A stretch of 64,000 nucleotides of DNA from Nitrospira sp. (GCA_018242665.1 JAFEBL010000010.1:124001-188000), one strand, 5' to 3'. Positions 1-8,663 are shown, numbered from the stretch's first letter. Numbers and translations: made by a program. Notes: generated by a model from the sequence alone, not told the origin.

Positions 1-39
1 GAGGCCGATCTCGATGCGATCCCGGCCGGCAGCCACTAG
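1..39 (+). CDS. C-terminal end of an upstream gene (partial)
   Basis: Reading from base 1 gives twelve sense codons (ending in the residues AIPAGSH) followed by a TAG stop at 37-39. The stop lies about 30 bases before the strong ribosome binding site of the next gene, as expected for an upstream operon member. Too little is visible to assign a function, and the frame could be open by chance. Confidence 0.3.
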   Translation, partial: EADLDAIPAGSH

Positions 40-69
40 CATGCGTCTATCGCCACGCAAGGAGGGCAC

Positions 70-756
70 ATGACACTCACAGCAGTTCTTCCCAAGAACA
101 GCCAGGCCCTGACAAGCAGGGTCAAGCCGTCCATGCTCATCGTGAACAAATTAATGGGGCTGATCGTCGCATGCCGCCATCCGCATCGCCGACATGTTCA
201 AGTGCGCACGGCCGATGGCATTCATGTGACCGTGCACGACCCCGTCCGCCCCGGACACACACGAGCCCTGTCCATCGGGCAACAGCTCTCGCTGCGCATC
301 CCGCCGCATGCCGTCACCATCAGTCCCGAAAGACCCATCAACGCCACGGAGGAAAACGTGTGGCCCGCGCGCGTCGTCTTGCCGGCCGGTCAGGAACGAG
401 GTTCCTTGCTGGTGGTGAAGATTATCGGACACCCCTGGACGGTGACCAGCACGCAGCAGGGATGGCCGCGGTCCCGCCCGCTTCGCGCATGGGACCGTGT
501 CACTGTGCGGATTCGTCCCGAAGCCTGCGTGATCGATCAACGCTACCCCGACGACTCCCATCTCCGTCCGCGTCTCCTGACAGAGTCGTCCGCCCTTCCC
601 GCCGACCTGCCTCGCACTCGGCCGGATAGACGCCCACCATATCCGGCTCTCAAGGGCAGGGAAACGCTCTCCTGTGTTCCCTGCCCCCCTTGTCCTGAGG
701 ACCATCGCGACCCTGTACCACACACTCTCGAGCGTCACCATTCCCGCAATGAATGA
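70..756 (+). CDS. Stand-alone TOBE (molbindin-like) protein 1
   Basis: This 228-residue protein starts at an ATG preceded by AAGGAGG with a 4-base spacer. Residues about 45-165 resemble the C-terminal di-TOBE regulatory region of the molybdate ATPase ModC: a GQQLSLRIPPHAVTIS segment, then NVWPARVV, then VVKIIGHPWTV, then a final WDRVTVRI strand. TOBE modules of this kind bind molybdate or tungstate. No ABC ATPase domain is present, so the module is free-standing. A second copy lies at 11480-11989. The last 60 residues are Pro/Arg-rich, have no counterpart in that paralogue and are encoded across a perfect hairpin, so the functional protein may be shorter. It precedes the PEP-CTERM gene by 12 bases and is probably cotranscribed with it. 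The Mo/W ligand is inferred from family resemblance. Confidence 0.7.
   Translation: MTLTAVLPKNSQALTSRVKPSMLIVNKLMGLIVACRHPHRRHVQVRTADGIHVTVHDPVRPGHTRALSIGQQLSLRIPPHAVTISPERPINATEENVWPARVVLPAGQERGSLLVVKIIGHPWTVTSTQQGWPRSRPLRAWDRVTVRIRPEACVIDQRYPDDSHLRPRLLTESSALPADLPRTRPDRRPPYPALKGRETLSCVPCPPCPEDHRDPVPHTLERHHSRNE
654..686 (+). other. Perfect 10-bp hairpin inside the 3' end of the TOBE-1 gene
   Basis: GGGCAGGGAA at 654-663 pairs perfectly with TTCCCTGCCC at 677-686 around a 13-base loop. No U-tract follows on the plus strand, so it is not a canonical terminator for that strand. It could be an attenuator, an mRNA-stability element or chance in GC-rich DNA. A hairpin with a similar GGCAGGGA core lies at 10851-10878. 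Confidence 0.4.
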
Positions 757-768
757 AAGGAGCCGGTC

Positions 769-1872
769 ATGATCCATCGACGCCGCCACCTCCGCAGCCT
801 GACACCAGTTCTGCTCAGCCTCTTCATCAGTCTCTGGTCGGTCCCGCCCCTCCTCGCGCTGCCGATCACCGACCAGTTCTCCCTCTCCGGGCTCGTCAAC
901 AACGTGGCGACCTTTGCGCTCGGCGATCTCCAGGCGTTTACACCGGTGACGCAGAACGTCTCCTTTCAATCCGGGGCTGGCACCGTATCCACCAGCTTCA
1001 CCGGCGTACCGCTGTATGACTTTTTGTCGAGTGCCCAGGGGGGAGGGGGGATCATCCAGAACGGCGCCGTCAAAAACGATCTCCTCCGCGACTATGTCGT
1101 CGCCACAGGCAGTGACGGGTATCGCGCGGTCTATTCCGTGGGAGAAATTCTCCCGAATTTTGGCGGCCAGAAGGATTTGATCGCCTATCAGTCCAACGGG
1201 CAACCGTTGGGAAACGACGGCTTCGCTCGCACCACTGCACCCGGTGATATCGCCGGAGGCCGTTACGTCTCGAACCTGTCTTCGCTCCAAGTCCAGTCGG
1301 CCACACCTGCCTCCCTCATCAACGGAACCGGCGGAGGCCCTTCGACGCAGTTCACCCTTACAGGACAAGTGTCGCAGCCGGGAACGTTCACGCTTTCCGC
1401 GCTGCAAGCCCTTCCGTCCGCAACCGAAACCGTGACCTATCGCGCAGGCCAATCCACGGTTACTGGCACCTTTACCGGCGTGCCGCTCTGGACCTTGCTG
1501 TCCAATGCCGGGCTCATCACCGACCCCAATATCAAGAACGATCTGTTGGGAAAGTATCTGGTGGCGACGGGCAGCGACGGGTACAAGGCCGTCATCGCAC
1601 TCGGCGAGATTTCTCCCCGATTCGGCAACAACAACAGCCTGGTCGCCTATAGCGTGAACGGGCAGGGCCTCGGCGCCGACGGATTCGCGCGACTGGTTGT
1701 CCCGGGGGATACCTTCGGCGGCCGGTATGTGTCGAATCTCATTGGCCTGGAAGTCTTCGACTCACGCGGCTCAGCTTCTGCCCCTGAGCCGGCCACCGCG
1801 TGGCTGCTCCTCGCAGGAATCCCGGCCCTCGTTCTGCTCGGACGCCGGCGACAAGACGAATTCGACGCCTAG
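769..1872 (+). CDS. PEP-CTERM protein with two sulfite-oxidase-like (molybdopterin-fold) domains
   Basis: This 367-residue exported protein has a GAAAGGAG ribosome binding site. A signal peptide covers about residues 1-31. It is followed by two tandem repeats of about 150 residues. Each carries FTGVPL, a KNDLL...YVVATGSDGY block, a GEI.P.FG block, a DGFAR block and a PGD..GGRYVSNL block. This pattern belongs to the SUOX-type oxidoreductase molybdopterin-binding family. The whole protein has no cysteine, so the cysteine ligand that holds Mo in sulfite oxidase is missing and cofactor-dependent catalysis is unlikely. The C-terminus is a classic PEP-CTERM signal: PEPATAW, a hydrophobic helix, then GRRR. 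The exosortase encoded directly downstream is the likely processing enzyme. A binding or surface role is inferred. Confidence 0.85.
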   Translation: MIHRRRHLRSLTPVLLSLFISLWSVPPLLALPITDQFSLSGLVNNVATFALGDLQAFTPVTQNVSFQSGAGTVSTSFTGVPLYDFLSSAQGGGGIIQNGAVKNDLLRDYVVATGSDGYRAVYSVGEILPNFGGQKDLIAYQSNGQPLGNDGFARTTAPGDIAGGRYVSNLSSLQVQSATPASLINGTGGGPSTQFTLTGQVSQPGTFTLSALQALPSATETVTYRAGQSTVTGTFTGVPLWTLLSNAGLITDPNIKNDLLGKYLVATGSDGYKAVIALGEISPRFGNNNSLVAYSVNGQGLGADGFARLVVPGDTFGGRYVSNLIGLEVFDSRGSASAPEPATAWLLLAGIPALVLLGRRRQDEFDA

Positions 1873-1894
1873 GCAAAGGATTTGTCCCGCCCCC

Positions 1895-3508
1895 ATGAAA
1901 CCAGCAGGCGGCCTATCGCATCTCGATGTGGAGGCGGGACACACAGGCGACGCGGGCTGCGAATCCACTCTGCAGACAGTGCCATGCAGGAGCACCGGCG
2001 AGAGTCTCACCATCAGACTCGGCCTTGTCGGTGCCCTGCTCGGCCTGCTGACATTCCCCACGTTTCAGGACTTGTGGACAGTTTGGTCAACCAGGCCTGA
2101 CGCCTCCCACGGCTTCCTCATTCCGCTCATCGCCGCGACGCTCGTCCGACAACGTTGGCTCGCGCTACGGCGCCTCCCCTGCCGACCATCACTGGGCCCC
2201 GGCATTCCTCTTGTCACCCTGTCCCTGGCGGGCCTGTTGCTCGGAAATGCCGGCTCCGTCGTCACGCTCAGCGGCCTCTCCTTCATTGGACTGGCCGCAG
2301 GTCTCGTCCTCACCCTCTTCGGCAAGGACTGGTTCCGGCTGTTGGCGTTTCCCTTAGGCTATCTCCTCTTTATGGTCCCGGTGCTCGACTCGGTGACCGA
2401 GCCCCTACAGCCGTATTTTCAGCTCATCACCGCCAGGATGGCCAAGGCCATGCTGGCGCAGTTCTCCCTACCGGTTTTTCAAGCCGGCACCATGCTGCAT
2501 CTCCCCACCGGCGACGTGCAGGTCGCGGCTGAATGCAGTGGGGTGGGGATTTTGATTTCGATCCTGGCGATCGGCCTCCCGCTGGCCATGATGGGACTAC
2601 GGACCTGGCCGATACGAGCCGCGCTGATCTTCGCGACGTTGATCCTCAGCATCGGTGCAAATTGGCTCCGTGTCGCATTGATCGCGCTGAGCGGCCACCT
2701 CTGGGGCTGGAACGCCGATCTCCACGGCCCCTTGCATATGCTGCACGCCATGTCGGTCTACTGGATCGGCTTGGCTCTCCTGCTGTGCGGAGTGTGGGTC
2801 GGCCGCTCAATCGAAGGACGCACGTTCCGGCACACCCCGAAGATGACGACTCCGCGTCCGGCTCCTTCATGGGCGCTGCCATGCTCACCCGGCTGGACTC
2901 ACGTGTGGGCAATGACCTGCATGATCATGAGCGTGGCCCTCATGCTGCTCTCTGTTTCGCGGGCGATCGGCAGCACATCCTCCCCGCATCTTTCCCAACT
3001 TCCCGAGACAATCGGCGACTGGACATGGGACCGGTCTGAGCCGGACCGTCCGCCCATCACCGTCGACCCGGTCGACCAGCACATCACCCAAACCTACCGC
3101 AACGGTTCGGGAGAACGCGTTCAATTATCGGTCGCGTATCTGGCTTCTCAATCGCAAGGCAGGGAGCTGATCAACCATCGCACCCTGCTGCTCCATCAAC
3201 AGGCGTCCTCCATAGGCTTGGGGACAGGAGACGCCGCAGTCACCGTGAACCATACTCCCTGGGGGGAGTCCCATCAGCGACAGGAGTTGATCTTCTGGTA
3301 TCACGCCGGAGGCCGGGTCGTTGCCGACCGCCGGTACGCGAAACTCATGACGGCCGTCTCGTCATTGAGCGGCCGTGGCTCCGGCGGCGCCTTGATCCTC
3401 ATCAGCCGTCCGCTCGTCTCGTCTCACGATGCCACACCGCCGATCGATGATCCCCTTGCACGGTTTACCCTGCAGGCCTTGCCCGTCTTACAGGCCCATC
3501 TATCATGA
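1895..3508 (+). CDS. xrtA: Exosortase fused to an EpsI-type domain (XrtA-like)
   Basis: This 537-residue inner-membrane cysteine transpeptidase is predicted to recognise and process PEP-CTERM proteins. The open frame extends upstream to 1697, but that would overlap the PEP-CTERM gene by more than 170 bases. The ATG at 1895, 23 bases after the stop of that gene and downstream of AAAGGA, is the better start. Residues 40-300 form about eight membrane helices carrying the exosortase triad: Cys214 in AAECSGVG, Arg259 in NWLR and a His in the HGPLHMLHA segment (about 277-284). The C-terminal 200 residues form a single-anchor EpsI/methanolan-biosynthesis domain, a fusion typical of XrtA systems. Its last four bases (ATGA) overlap the start of the next gene, indicating translational coupling. 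Confidence 0.9.
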   Translation: MKPAGGLSHLDVEAGHTGDAGCESTLQTVPCRSTGESLTIRLGLVGALLGLLTFPTFQDLWTVWSTRPDASHGFLIPLIAATLVRQRWLALRRLPCRPSLGPGIPLVTLSLAGLLLGNAGSVVTLSGLSFIGLAAGLVLTLFGKDWFRLLAFPLGYLLFMVPVLDSVTEPLQPYFQLITARMAKAMLAQFSLPVFQAGTMLHLPTGDVQVAAECSGVGILISILAIGLPLAMMGLRTWPIRAALIFATLILSIGANWLRVALIALSGHLWGWNADLHGPLHMLHAMSVYWIGLALLLCGVWVGRSIEGRTFRHTPKMTTPRPAPSWALPCSPGWTHVWAMTCMIMSVALMLLSVSRAIGSTSSPHLSQLPETIGDWTWDRSEPDRPPITVDPVDQHITQTYRNGSGERVQLSVAYLASQSQGRELINHRTLLLHQQASSIGLGTGDAAVTVNHTPWGESHQRQELIFWYHAGGRVVADRRYAKLMTAVSSLSGRGSGGALILISRPLVSSHDATPPIDDPLARFTLQALPVLQAHLS

Positions 3509-4620
3509 ATGAACTCCGGCCCCTGCTGGTCCGGGTGGTGGATGACCTGCCAACCTTCCATGCTCTCGCCGAACAGTGGCGCGCGATCCACACTGCCTCT
3601 GACAGTCCGTCCCTCTTTCTCACCTGGGAATGGCTGTACCACTGGACGACGCAGTACCTCGGAGAGGAGCGTTTGTGGATTCTCCTGTTCATCGATGCCG
3701 ATGAGCAGTTGCGTGGAATCGCGCCGTTCTATGTGAGGCGGACACACCGGCGACTGTGGGGCTGCTATCGAGAAGTAGCGTTTTTGGGAAGCCGCGGCGT
3801 CGGTTCGACCTACCTGGATGTGATTGCGGCTCGCGCAGACAAACGCGCCGTCCTCGCCTGTCTCTGCGAGTACCTGTTCCAGGCGTCCCAGCAATGGGAC
3901 ATCGTTACGCTCGCGCACCTTCCGGCCGAATCCATCACAGTCGATCTGTTGCAAGAGCAATTCGATCGTAGAGGAAAAGTGGCGGCGATCATGGACCACA
4001 CCGGTTGTCCGATTGTGGACCTGGCCACCTGTGTGGCCGCCCATCGGGAAGCCCTGCGCCCGAGTCTCCGCCGGACACTTCAACGCAAGCGCCGCTATCT
4101 CGAGCAACAGGGCACCGTCACATACTCGCGGGGGGACGACATCGGGGCGGCACTGGATCTGTTCCGCGAACTGCATCAAAAACGATGGGCCGCCCGTTCA
4201 CCGCAGGGAGGGGCCTTTCGCGACAGCCGGTTTCGAGCATTCCACACCGAGATTACACGGGCGTTTCACGCACAGGGACGGCTGGATTTCAGCTTCTTAT
4301 GCCTGGACGGCACCCCGCTCGCCGGCATCTATGGCTATCGCCATGAGCATACCTACTACTACTATTTGCCGGGATTCGATCCTGAACAGGCCGCGAAGGG
4401 AAGCCCGGGGATGCTCCTCCTGGCCCATTGCATGGAACAGGCGATCGAGGAAGGCTGCCGCCGGTTCGACTTCCTCCAAGGCCCAGCCGGCTACAAAATG
4501 ACCTGGGCAGACCGATCGACGCGCTGCCTCTCCCTGCGCCTCTACAACCGCACCCCGTCTGCGTTGGCCTTGCATCTCGTCGAGAGCATCAAGCGGGGCG
4601 CCAAGATCCTCCTGAGGTAA
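3505..4620 (+). CDS. FemAB/GNAT-type acyltransferase
   Basis: This 371-residue soluble protein starts inside the stop of the exosortase gene (ATGA). The N-terminal half has the FPS/SLF.TWEW pattern of BioF2/CelD-like GNAT proteins (LFLTWEWLYHW). The C-terminal half carries the Acetyltransf_6 features, including KRRYLEQQG, a FRELHQKRW helix and an FDFLQGPAGYK motif near the end. FemAB-related proteins are standard companions of XrtA loci and are thought to modify exopolysaccharide or cell-envelope precursors by acyl or aminoacyl transfer. The substrate cannot be read from the sequence. The next gene begins 4 bases after its stop. Confidence 0.8.
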   Translation: MNELRPLLVRVVDDLPTFHALAEQWRAIHTASDSPSLFLTWEWLYHWTTQYLGEERLWILLFIDADEQLRGIAPFYVRRTHRRLWGCYREVAFLGSRGVGSTYLDVIAARADKRAVLACLCEYLFQASQQWDIVTLAHLPAESITVDLLQEQFDRRGKVAAIMDHTGCPIVDLATCVAAHREALRPSLRRTLQRKRRYLEQQGTVTYSRGDDIGAALDLFRELHQKRWAARSPQGGAFRDSRFRAFHTEITRAFHAQGRLDFSFLCLDGTPLAGIYGYRHEHTYYYYLPGFDPEQAAKGSPGMLLLAHCMEQAIEEGCRRFDFLQGPAGYKMTWADRSTRCLSLRLYNRTPSALALHLVESIKRGAKILLR

Positions 4621-4624
4621 TCCT

Positions 4625-5644
4625 ATGCGGCTCGTGATCACGGTTGACGTGGAAGAAGACCAGTGGGGGATGCGTAAAGAGCGGCACAGCACGACCGACA
4701 ACATACGCCAACTGCCGCTGCTGACAAACCTCTTCCGCGACTTCGACATCGTGCCGACGTATCTGCTGACCTATCCGGTCGTCAGTGACGATGGTGCCCT
4801 CGCCATTGTGCGACATGCCTATGACTCAGGACGCTGCGAAATCGGCATGCATTGCCATGCCTGGACGACGCCGCCCTTCCAAGAGCTGCTCACCCGTCCC
4901 AACAGCATGTTGTGCAACCTCGATCCCTGGCTGCAACGGCGAAAACTGTATCGGCTCTATGAAACGATCGCCACCCGCGTGCGAACACGCCCGCTCGCCT
5001 ATCGCGCGGGACGCTGGGGTTATGGGCGGGAGACGGCCCAGGTCCTCCTGGATCTGGGCTGTCGCATCGACAGTTCTCTCACGCCTTACACGTCCTGGAT
5101 TCGTTCCTATGGGCCGGACTATTCGCACGTGGCGCCACAGCCCTACCGTTTCACTCCGGGACAGATTTTCTCGCCGACCCCCATCGGCCCCCTTCTCGAA
5201 GTGCCAGCCACGATCGGCTACCTCCGAGGACACTTCGATACGTGCGCCCGGCTCGCCCGCCGCCTGGAAATTTCACCGCTTCAACGTTTGAAACTGGCCG
5301 CGCTGTTGGGACGATTGGGCATTGTCAGAAAAGTATGGCTGTCACCGGAGCAGGAAACCACGGCACGCATGATCCAGTTGGTGAAACAGATGGAATGGCA
5401 CGGATATGGATGTCTCAACCTCGTCTTTCATTCGTCCAGCCTGCTGCCCGGCTGCAACCCGTTCGTCCGCACCATCGCCCAGCAGCAGACCTTCCTGTCG
5501 AGATTGCGCCGGTTTTTGGAGTTCTGCGGACGTACGGGGATCACCTTCGAGCGGCTCTCGTCGCTCGAAACCCGTTTCATGGAGAGGAAAGAGGCGCCGT
5601 CGGTCCACCATCTCGCCGCTCCGCCTCCATCGGCCCCACTCTGA
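4625..5644 (+). CDS. Polysaccharide deacetylase family protein
   Basis: The product is 339 residues with no signal peptide. The N-terminal ITVDVEED motif and the EIGMHCHAW motif (about residues 74-82) correspond to the metal-binding Asp and His residues of the NodB/carbohydrate-esterase-4 fold. A later RAGRWGYG block matches the conserved Arg/Trp region. This subgroup is common in exosortase-associated exopolysaccharide loci and would remove N-acetyl groups from a glycan. The ribosome binding site (TGAGGTAAT) includes the stop of the preceding gene. The last 68 bases overlap the convergent TPR gene on the other strand. Confidence 0.85.
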   Translation: MRLVITVDVEEDQWGMRKERHSTTDNIRQLPLLTNLFRDFDIVPTYLLTYPVVSDDGALAIVRHAYDSGRCEIGMHCHAWTTPPFQELLTRPNSMLCNLDPWLQRRKLYRLYETIATRVRTRPLAYRAGRWGYGRETAQVLLDLGCRIDSSLTPYTSWIRSYGPDYSHVAPQPYRFTPGQIFSPTPIGPLLEVPATIGYLRGHFDTCARLARRLEISPLQRLKLAALLGRLGIVRKVWLSPEQETTARMIQLVKQMEWHGYGCLNLVFHSSSLLPGCNPFVRTIAQQQTFLSRLRRFLEFCGRTGITFERLSSLETRFMERKEAPSVHHLAAPPPSAPL

Positions 5645-7859
5645 ACGCAGGCGAGGGCGGCGGGACGACAGATCCGGACGGCTCTTGTTTCAACGAGGCC
5701 AAGGTCTCTTGGGCTTCACGGGCCCCGGGGAACTGCGCGTCAAATGACAGTGCGGTCGCCAGCTCCTTCTCCGCCAGCGTCTTCTCCCCTCGCTTGGCCA
5801 ATAACATGCCGTAGTGATATCGAACCACCGGACTCGTATCGAGTCGCTCCGCCGCCTCAGCCAGCAGCGGGGAAGCCTTTTCCCACCATTGTTTCTTGTA
5901 ATAGATCCATCCCAGCGTATCCATGACGGACGGCGCCGAAGGGGCGGCCTCCAGGGCCCGCAGTCCATACCGCAGCGCCTCGTCGAGCTCCCCCTGTTCC
6001 AGCAGATTGACGGCCAGGTTATTCGCCGCAACCGGATTGGGCCTCATGCCGGTGAGGGCTTTCCGATAATAGTGATTCGCCTCCACAATCTTCGCCTGCG
6101 AGGAGAGGAGCATACCGAGCCCCGTCAATGCCGCGTCAAACTGCTCATCTTTGGCAATGGCCTGCCGGAACCTGTCCTCGGCATCCTGTGGTTTCCGTTG
6201 CGCCATATCCAACAGCGCCAGTTCATAATAGGGGCCGGCTGCGTTCGGCATCAGCTCATTGACTGTTCGCCAAGCCGCTCTCGCCTCTTCAAGCCTCCCT
6301 CGCGCGTGACGGTATCGCGCCGCGACCTCCCACCGGCCAGCATCCGTCGGCTGTTCCTTCACGGCCGCGTGTACGATCTGATCGGCCCGTTGCCCCTGCC
6401 CCGCCGCGACCAGCGCCGACAGATATTCCATCCGCAGGTCGACGTCGTGCTCCTCGCGCGCCACCGCCTGCGCATACCAGGTCACCGCCTTTGCAGTGAG
6501 TCCCTGCTTCTTGGCCAACTGGCCCATTTTTCGATACCCGATCGGATTCCCCGGCAACTGCGTGCACATGGCCTGATACACCAGCTCTGCCTCCCTCCAA
6601 CGATCTCGCCCCACATGGGCATCACCATAGATCAGTGCCGCCTGGAGATGACCCGGCTGACGTCGTAACACCTCCAGCGACTCTCCCGCAGCCCTGTCGT
6701 ATCGCTCTTGCCGTACGTAGAGTTCCGCCAGCGCGAGATGTCCGACCGGATTGTCCGGGTCAAGCTGCACCGCCCGTTCCAGCAACGCCTCTCCCTTGGC
6801 CGCACGGCCTTCGAGTAACTCCAATCGGCCCAGCCAGAGGTAGGGTCCCGCTTTAGCCTCTTGCACCGCGATCGCCTCGGACAACAGGAGACGCGCATCC
6901 GTCCACCTGTGCTCGACCATCGCGAGCCGTCCTTGGAGATAGAGCGTGGCGGGGTCGCGGAACGTCTTGCCCGCGAGTTCACGGATCTCGGCTCGCCCCT
7001 CCTCCACCCGGCCGGTTTCGAGGAAGAGTTCTGCCAGCAACGCCCGCCCCTTGATTGAAGCGAGCGCTCGGACCACCTCCCCCAATTCCCGCATGGCACG
7101 TTCCTGACGCCCGTGAGCCAAATGCTGCACGACCAGACTCAACCGGGCCGGCTCGCTGTCACGCCCCAACTCCAGCGCGCGATCAAACTCGCGTTCGCCC
7201 GTGTCACGGTCGCCGACCGCCAGAAAATAGTTTCCCCGCGCGAGATGGACATCAATGGAATCCGGATGCCGCTCCAGCGCCAATCGATACCACTCCGCGG
7301 CCCGCATCGCATCATTCAGCAACATCGCCACATTGCCCGCGGCCAGGATCGGTTCCAGAGACCGCCCGTCACGCCTATGAGCCTGCTCGAACCGATCGAG
7401 AGCTTGCGTCAACGCTCCCGCGCGGACCGCCAGCTCCCCCTGCAACAGATAGCCGGCGGGATGACTGGGCAACGTGGCGACCAACTCCTTCGCAATGTGC
7501 GCCGCGTCGTCCTGCTTGCCTCCCGTCAGATAAAGCCGACCCAGCAGCAGTCGTGCCGGCGCGTGACCTGGCTCGCGCCGTAAAAGATTGTGCAATTCGG
7601 TGAATGTCCGGTCGTAATCCGCTGCATGGAGACTGGCCTGGATCAACGCCCACCGGATCGCCGAGTCGTCAGGGGCATACTGCACGGCATTGAGGTAGTC
7701 GATGATCGCCTCTCGAAACTTGTGCTGTTCGACAGCGTGATCGCCTCGAGCAGCATAGGCTGCCGCCTGCTCCGGATCCGATGGTCCACAAGCCGCCAAG
7801 AAGCCTGCCACGACGACCCCGAGCAGCCCGGCATACCATCTCGCTCTGCACAGGCTCAT
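5577..7859 (-). CDS. prsT: PEP-CTERM system TPR-repeat lipoprotein (PrsT-like)
   Basis: This 760-residue protein has a lipoprotein signal peptide ending in the lipobox LAAC (Cys at about residue 24), followed by roughly 18-20 tetratricopeptide repeats along almost its whole length. Repeats such as PDDSAIRWALIQASLH, DPDNPVGHLALAELY and GQLAKKQGLTAKAVTWYAQA can be seen. Large TPR lipoproteins of this type are characteristic partners of XrtA/PEP-CTERM loci and probably scaffold envelope export or polysaccharide assembly. It is encoded opposite the exosortase cluster and overlaps the deacetylase gene by 68 bases tail to tail. It lies 9 bases downstream of the ABC ATPase gene, so it may also be transcribed with the metal-uptake operon. 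Confidence 0.85.
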   Translation of the reverse strand: MSLCRARWYAGLLGVVVAGFLAACGPSDPEQAAAYAARGDHAVEQHKFREAIIDYLNAVQYAPDDSAIRWALIQASLHAADYDRTFTELHNLLRREPGHAPARLLLGRLYLTGGKQDDAAHIAKELVATLPSHPAGYLLQGELAVRAGALTQALDRFEQAHRRDGRSLEPILAAGNVAMLLNDAMRAAEWYRLALERHPDSIDVHLARGNYFLAVGDRDTGEREFDRALELGRDSEPARLSLVVQHLAHGRQERAMRELGEVVRALASIKGRALLAELFLETGRVEEGRAEIRELAGKTFRDPATLYLQGRLAMVEHRWTDARLLLSEAIAVQEAKAGPYLWLGRLELLEGRAAKGEALLERAVQLDPDNPVGHLALAELYVRQERYDRAAGESLEVLRRQPGHLQAALIYGDAHVGRDRWREAELVYQAMCTQLPGNPIGYRKMGQLAKKQGLTAKAVTWYAQAVAREEHDVDLRMEYLSALVAAGQGQRADQIVHAAVKEQPTDAGRWEVAARYRHARGRLEEARAAWRTVNELMPNAAGPYYELALLDMAQRKPQDAEDRFRQAIAKDEQFDAALTGLGMLLSSQAKIVEANHYYRKALTGMRPNPVAANNLAVNLLEQGELDEALRYGLRALEAAPSAPSVMDTLGWIYYKKQWWEKASPLLAEAAERLDTSPVVRYHYGMLLAKRGEKTLAEKELATALSFDAQFPGAREAQETLASLKQEPSGSVVPPPSPAFRVGPMEAERRDGGPTAPLSSP

Positions 7860-7868
7860 CAGCGCCCC

Positions 7869-8663
7869 TCACCCTTCCCGACGTTGGCCCGGTTCCGCAG
7901 GCACGCAACACCTGATTCCGCTGTCCTGTGTAAGGATCTGAACCTCCACTCCGTACAAGAGCTGCAAGCGCTCCTTCGTCATCGCCACTTCAGGGCTGCC
8001 CTGTATCACCACCTTGCCCTGGTGCATCAACACCACTTCGTCGGACGAGAGAAACGCGTGATCGGGAAAATGCGTGGATTTGAGGACCGTGAACCCTTCC
8101 TCTGCCAATCTCCGAACCTCCCGCAAGAGCCGCAGTTGATTGCCGAAGTCGAGGCCGCTCACCGGTTCGTCCATCACCAGAATGCCGGCTCCTTGCGCCA
8201 GGGCCCTGGCAATGAGGGCCAGTTGCCGTTCCCCCCCGCTGAGCTCGGTATAGATCCGTCCGGCCAACTGCGCGATTCCGACCCGCTCCATCGCCTCCTG
8301 CGCCAGGCGATATTCGTCCGCCGAGTAGGTTTGCCTGAACAGATGCCGATGGGCGAAGCGACCCATCAAGACCACCTCGGACACTCGATAGGGAAACGAC
8401 AAGGTATGCGCCTGCGGCACATAAGCCATCTTCCGCGCCCGATCCCGAATACTCAGGCCAGTGACGTTACACCCGTCGAGCCAGACCGCTCCTCCTTGAG
8501 GGCGCAGCAATCCCAACAGAATTTTGATGACGGTGCTCTTGCCGCATCCATTGGGGCCCAGCAGTGCAAGCACACGCCCCCGCGGCACGCGCAACGACAC
8601 CCGATCCAAGACCCGCCGTGGTCCGTATGAAAACGTCACGTCGCGCGCATCCAGGGCGATCAT
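7869..8663 (-). CDS. ABC transporter ATP-binding protein, FecE/MolC type
   Basis: This 264-residue ATPase has Walker A GPNGCGKST, signature LSGGERQ and Walker B ILVMDEP, followed by a D-loop SGLD. Its closest recognisable class is the iron-chelate/cobalamin/MolC ATPases that pair with FecCD permeases. I place the start at the ATG that overlaps the permease stop (ATGA at 8660-8663) rather than at an in-frame GTG three codons upstream. There is no C-terminal TOBE extension, unlike classical ModC. The free-standing TOBE proteins elsewhere in the locus could supply that function in trans, which is inference. In Haemophilus the similar MolBC transporter moves molybdate and tungstate. Confidence 0.9.
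   Translation of the reverse strand: MIALDARDVTFSYGPRRVLDRVSLRVPRGRVLALLGPNGCGKSTVIKILLGLLRPQGGAVWLDGCNVTGLSIRDRARKMAYVPQAHTLSFPYRVSEVVLMGRFAHRHLFRQTYSADEYRLAQEAMERVGIAQLAGRIYTELSGGERQLALIARALAQGAGILVMDEPVSGLDFGNQLRLLREVRRLAEEGFTVLKSTHFPDHAFLSSDEVVLMHQGKVVIQGSPEVAMTKERLQLLYGVEVQILTQDSGIRCCVPAEPGQRREG

Noticed and set aside
151-1452. Long minus-strand open frame of 433 codons across the TOBE-1 and PEP-CTERM genes
   Set aside because: It lies antisense to two genes with good ribosome binding sites and clear domains, is Arg/Gly-rich and matches no family. It is a GC-rich shadow.
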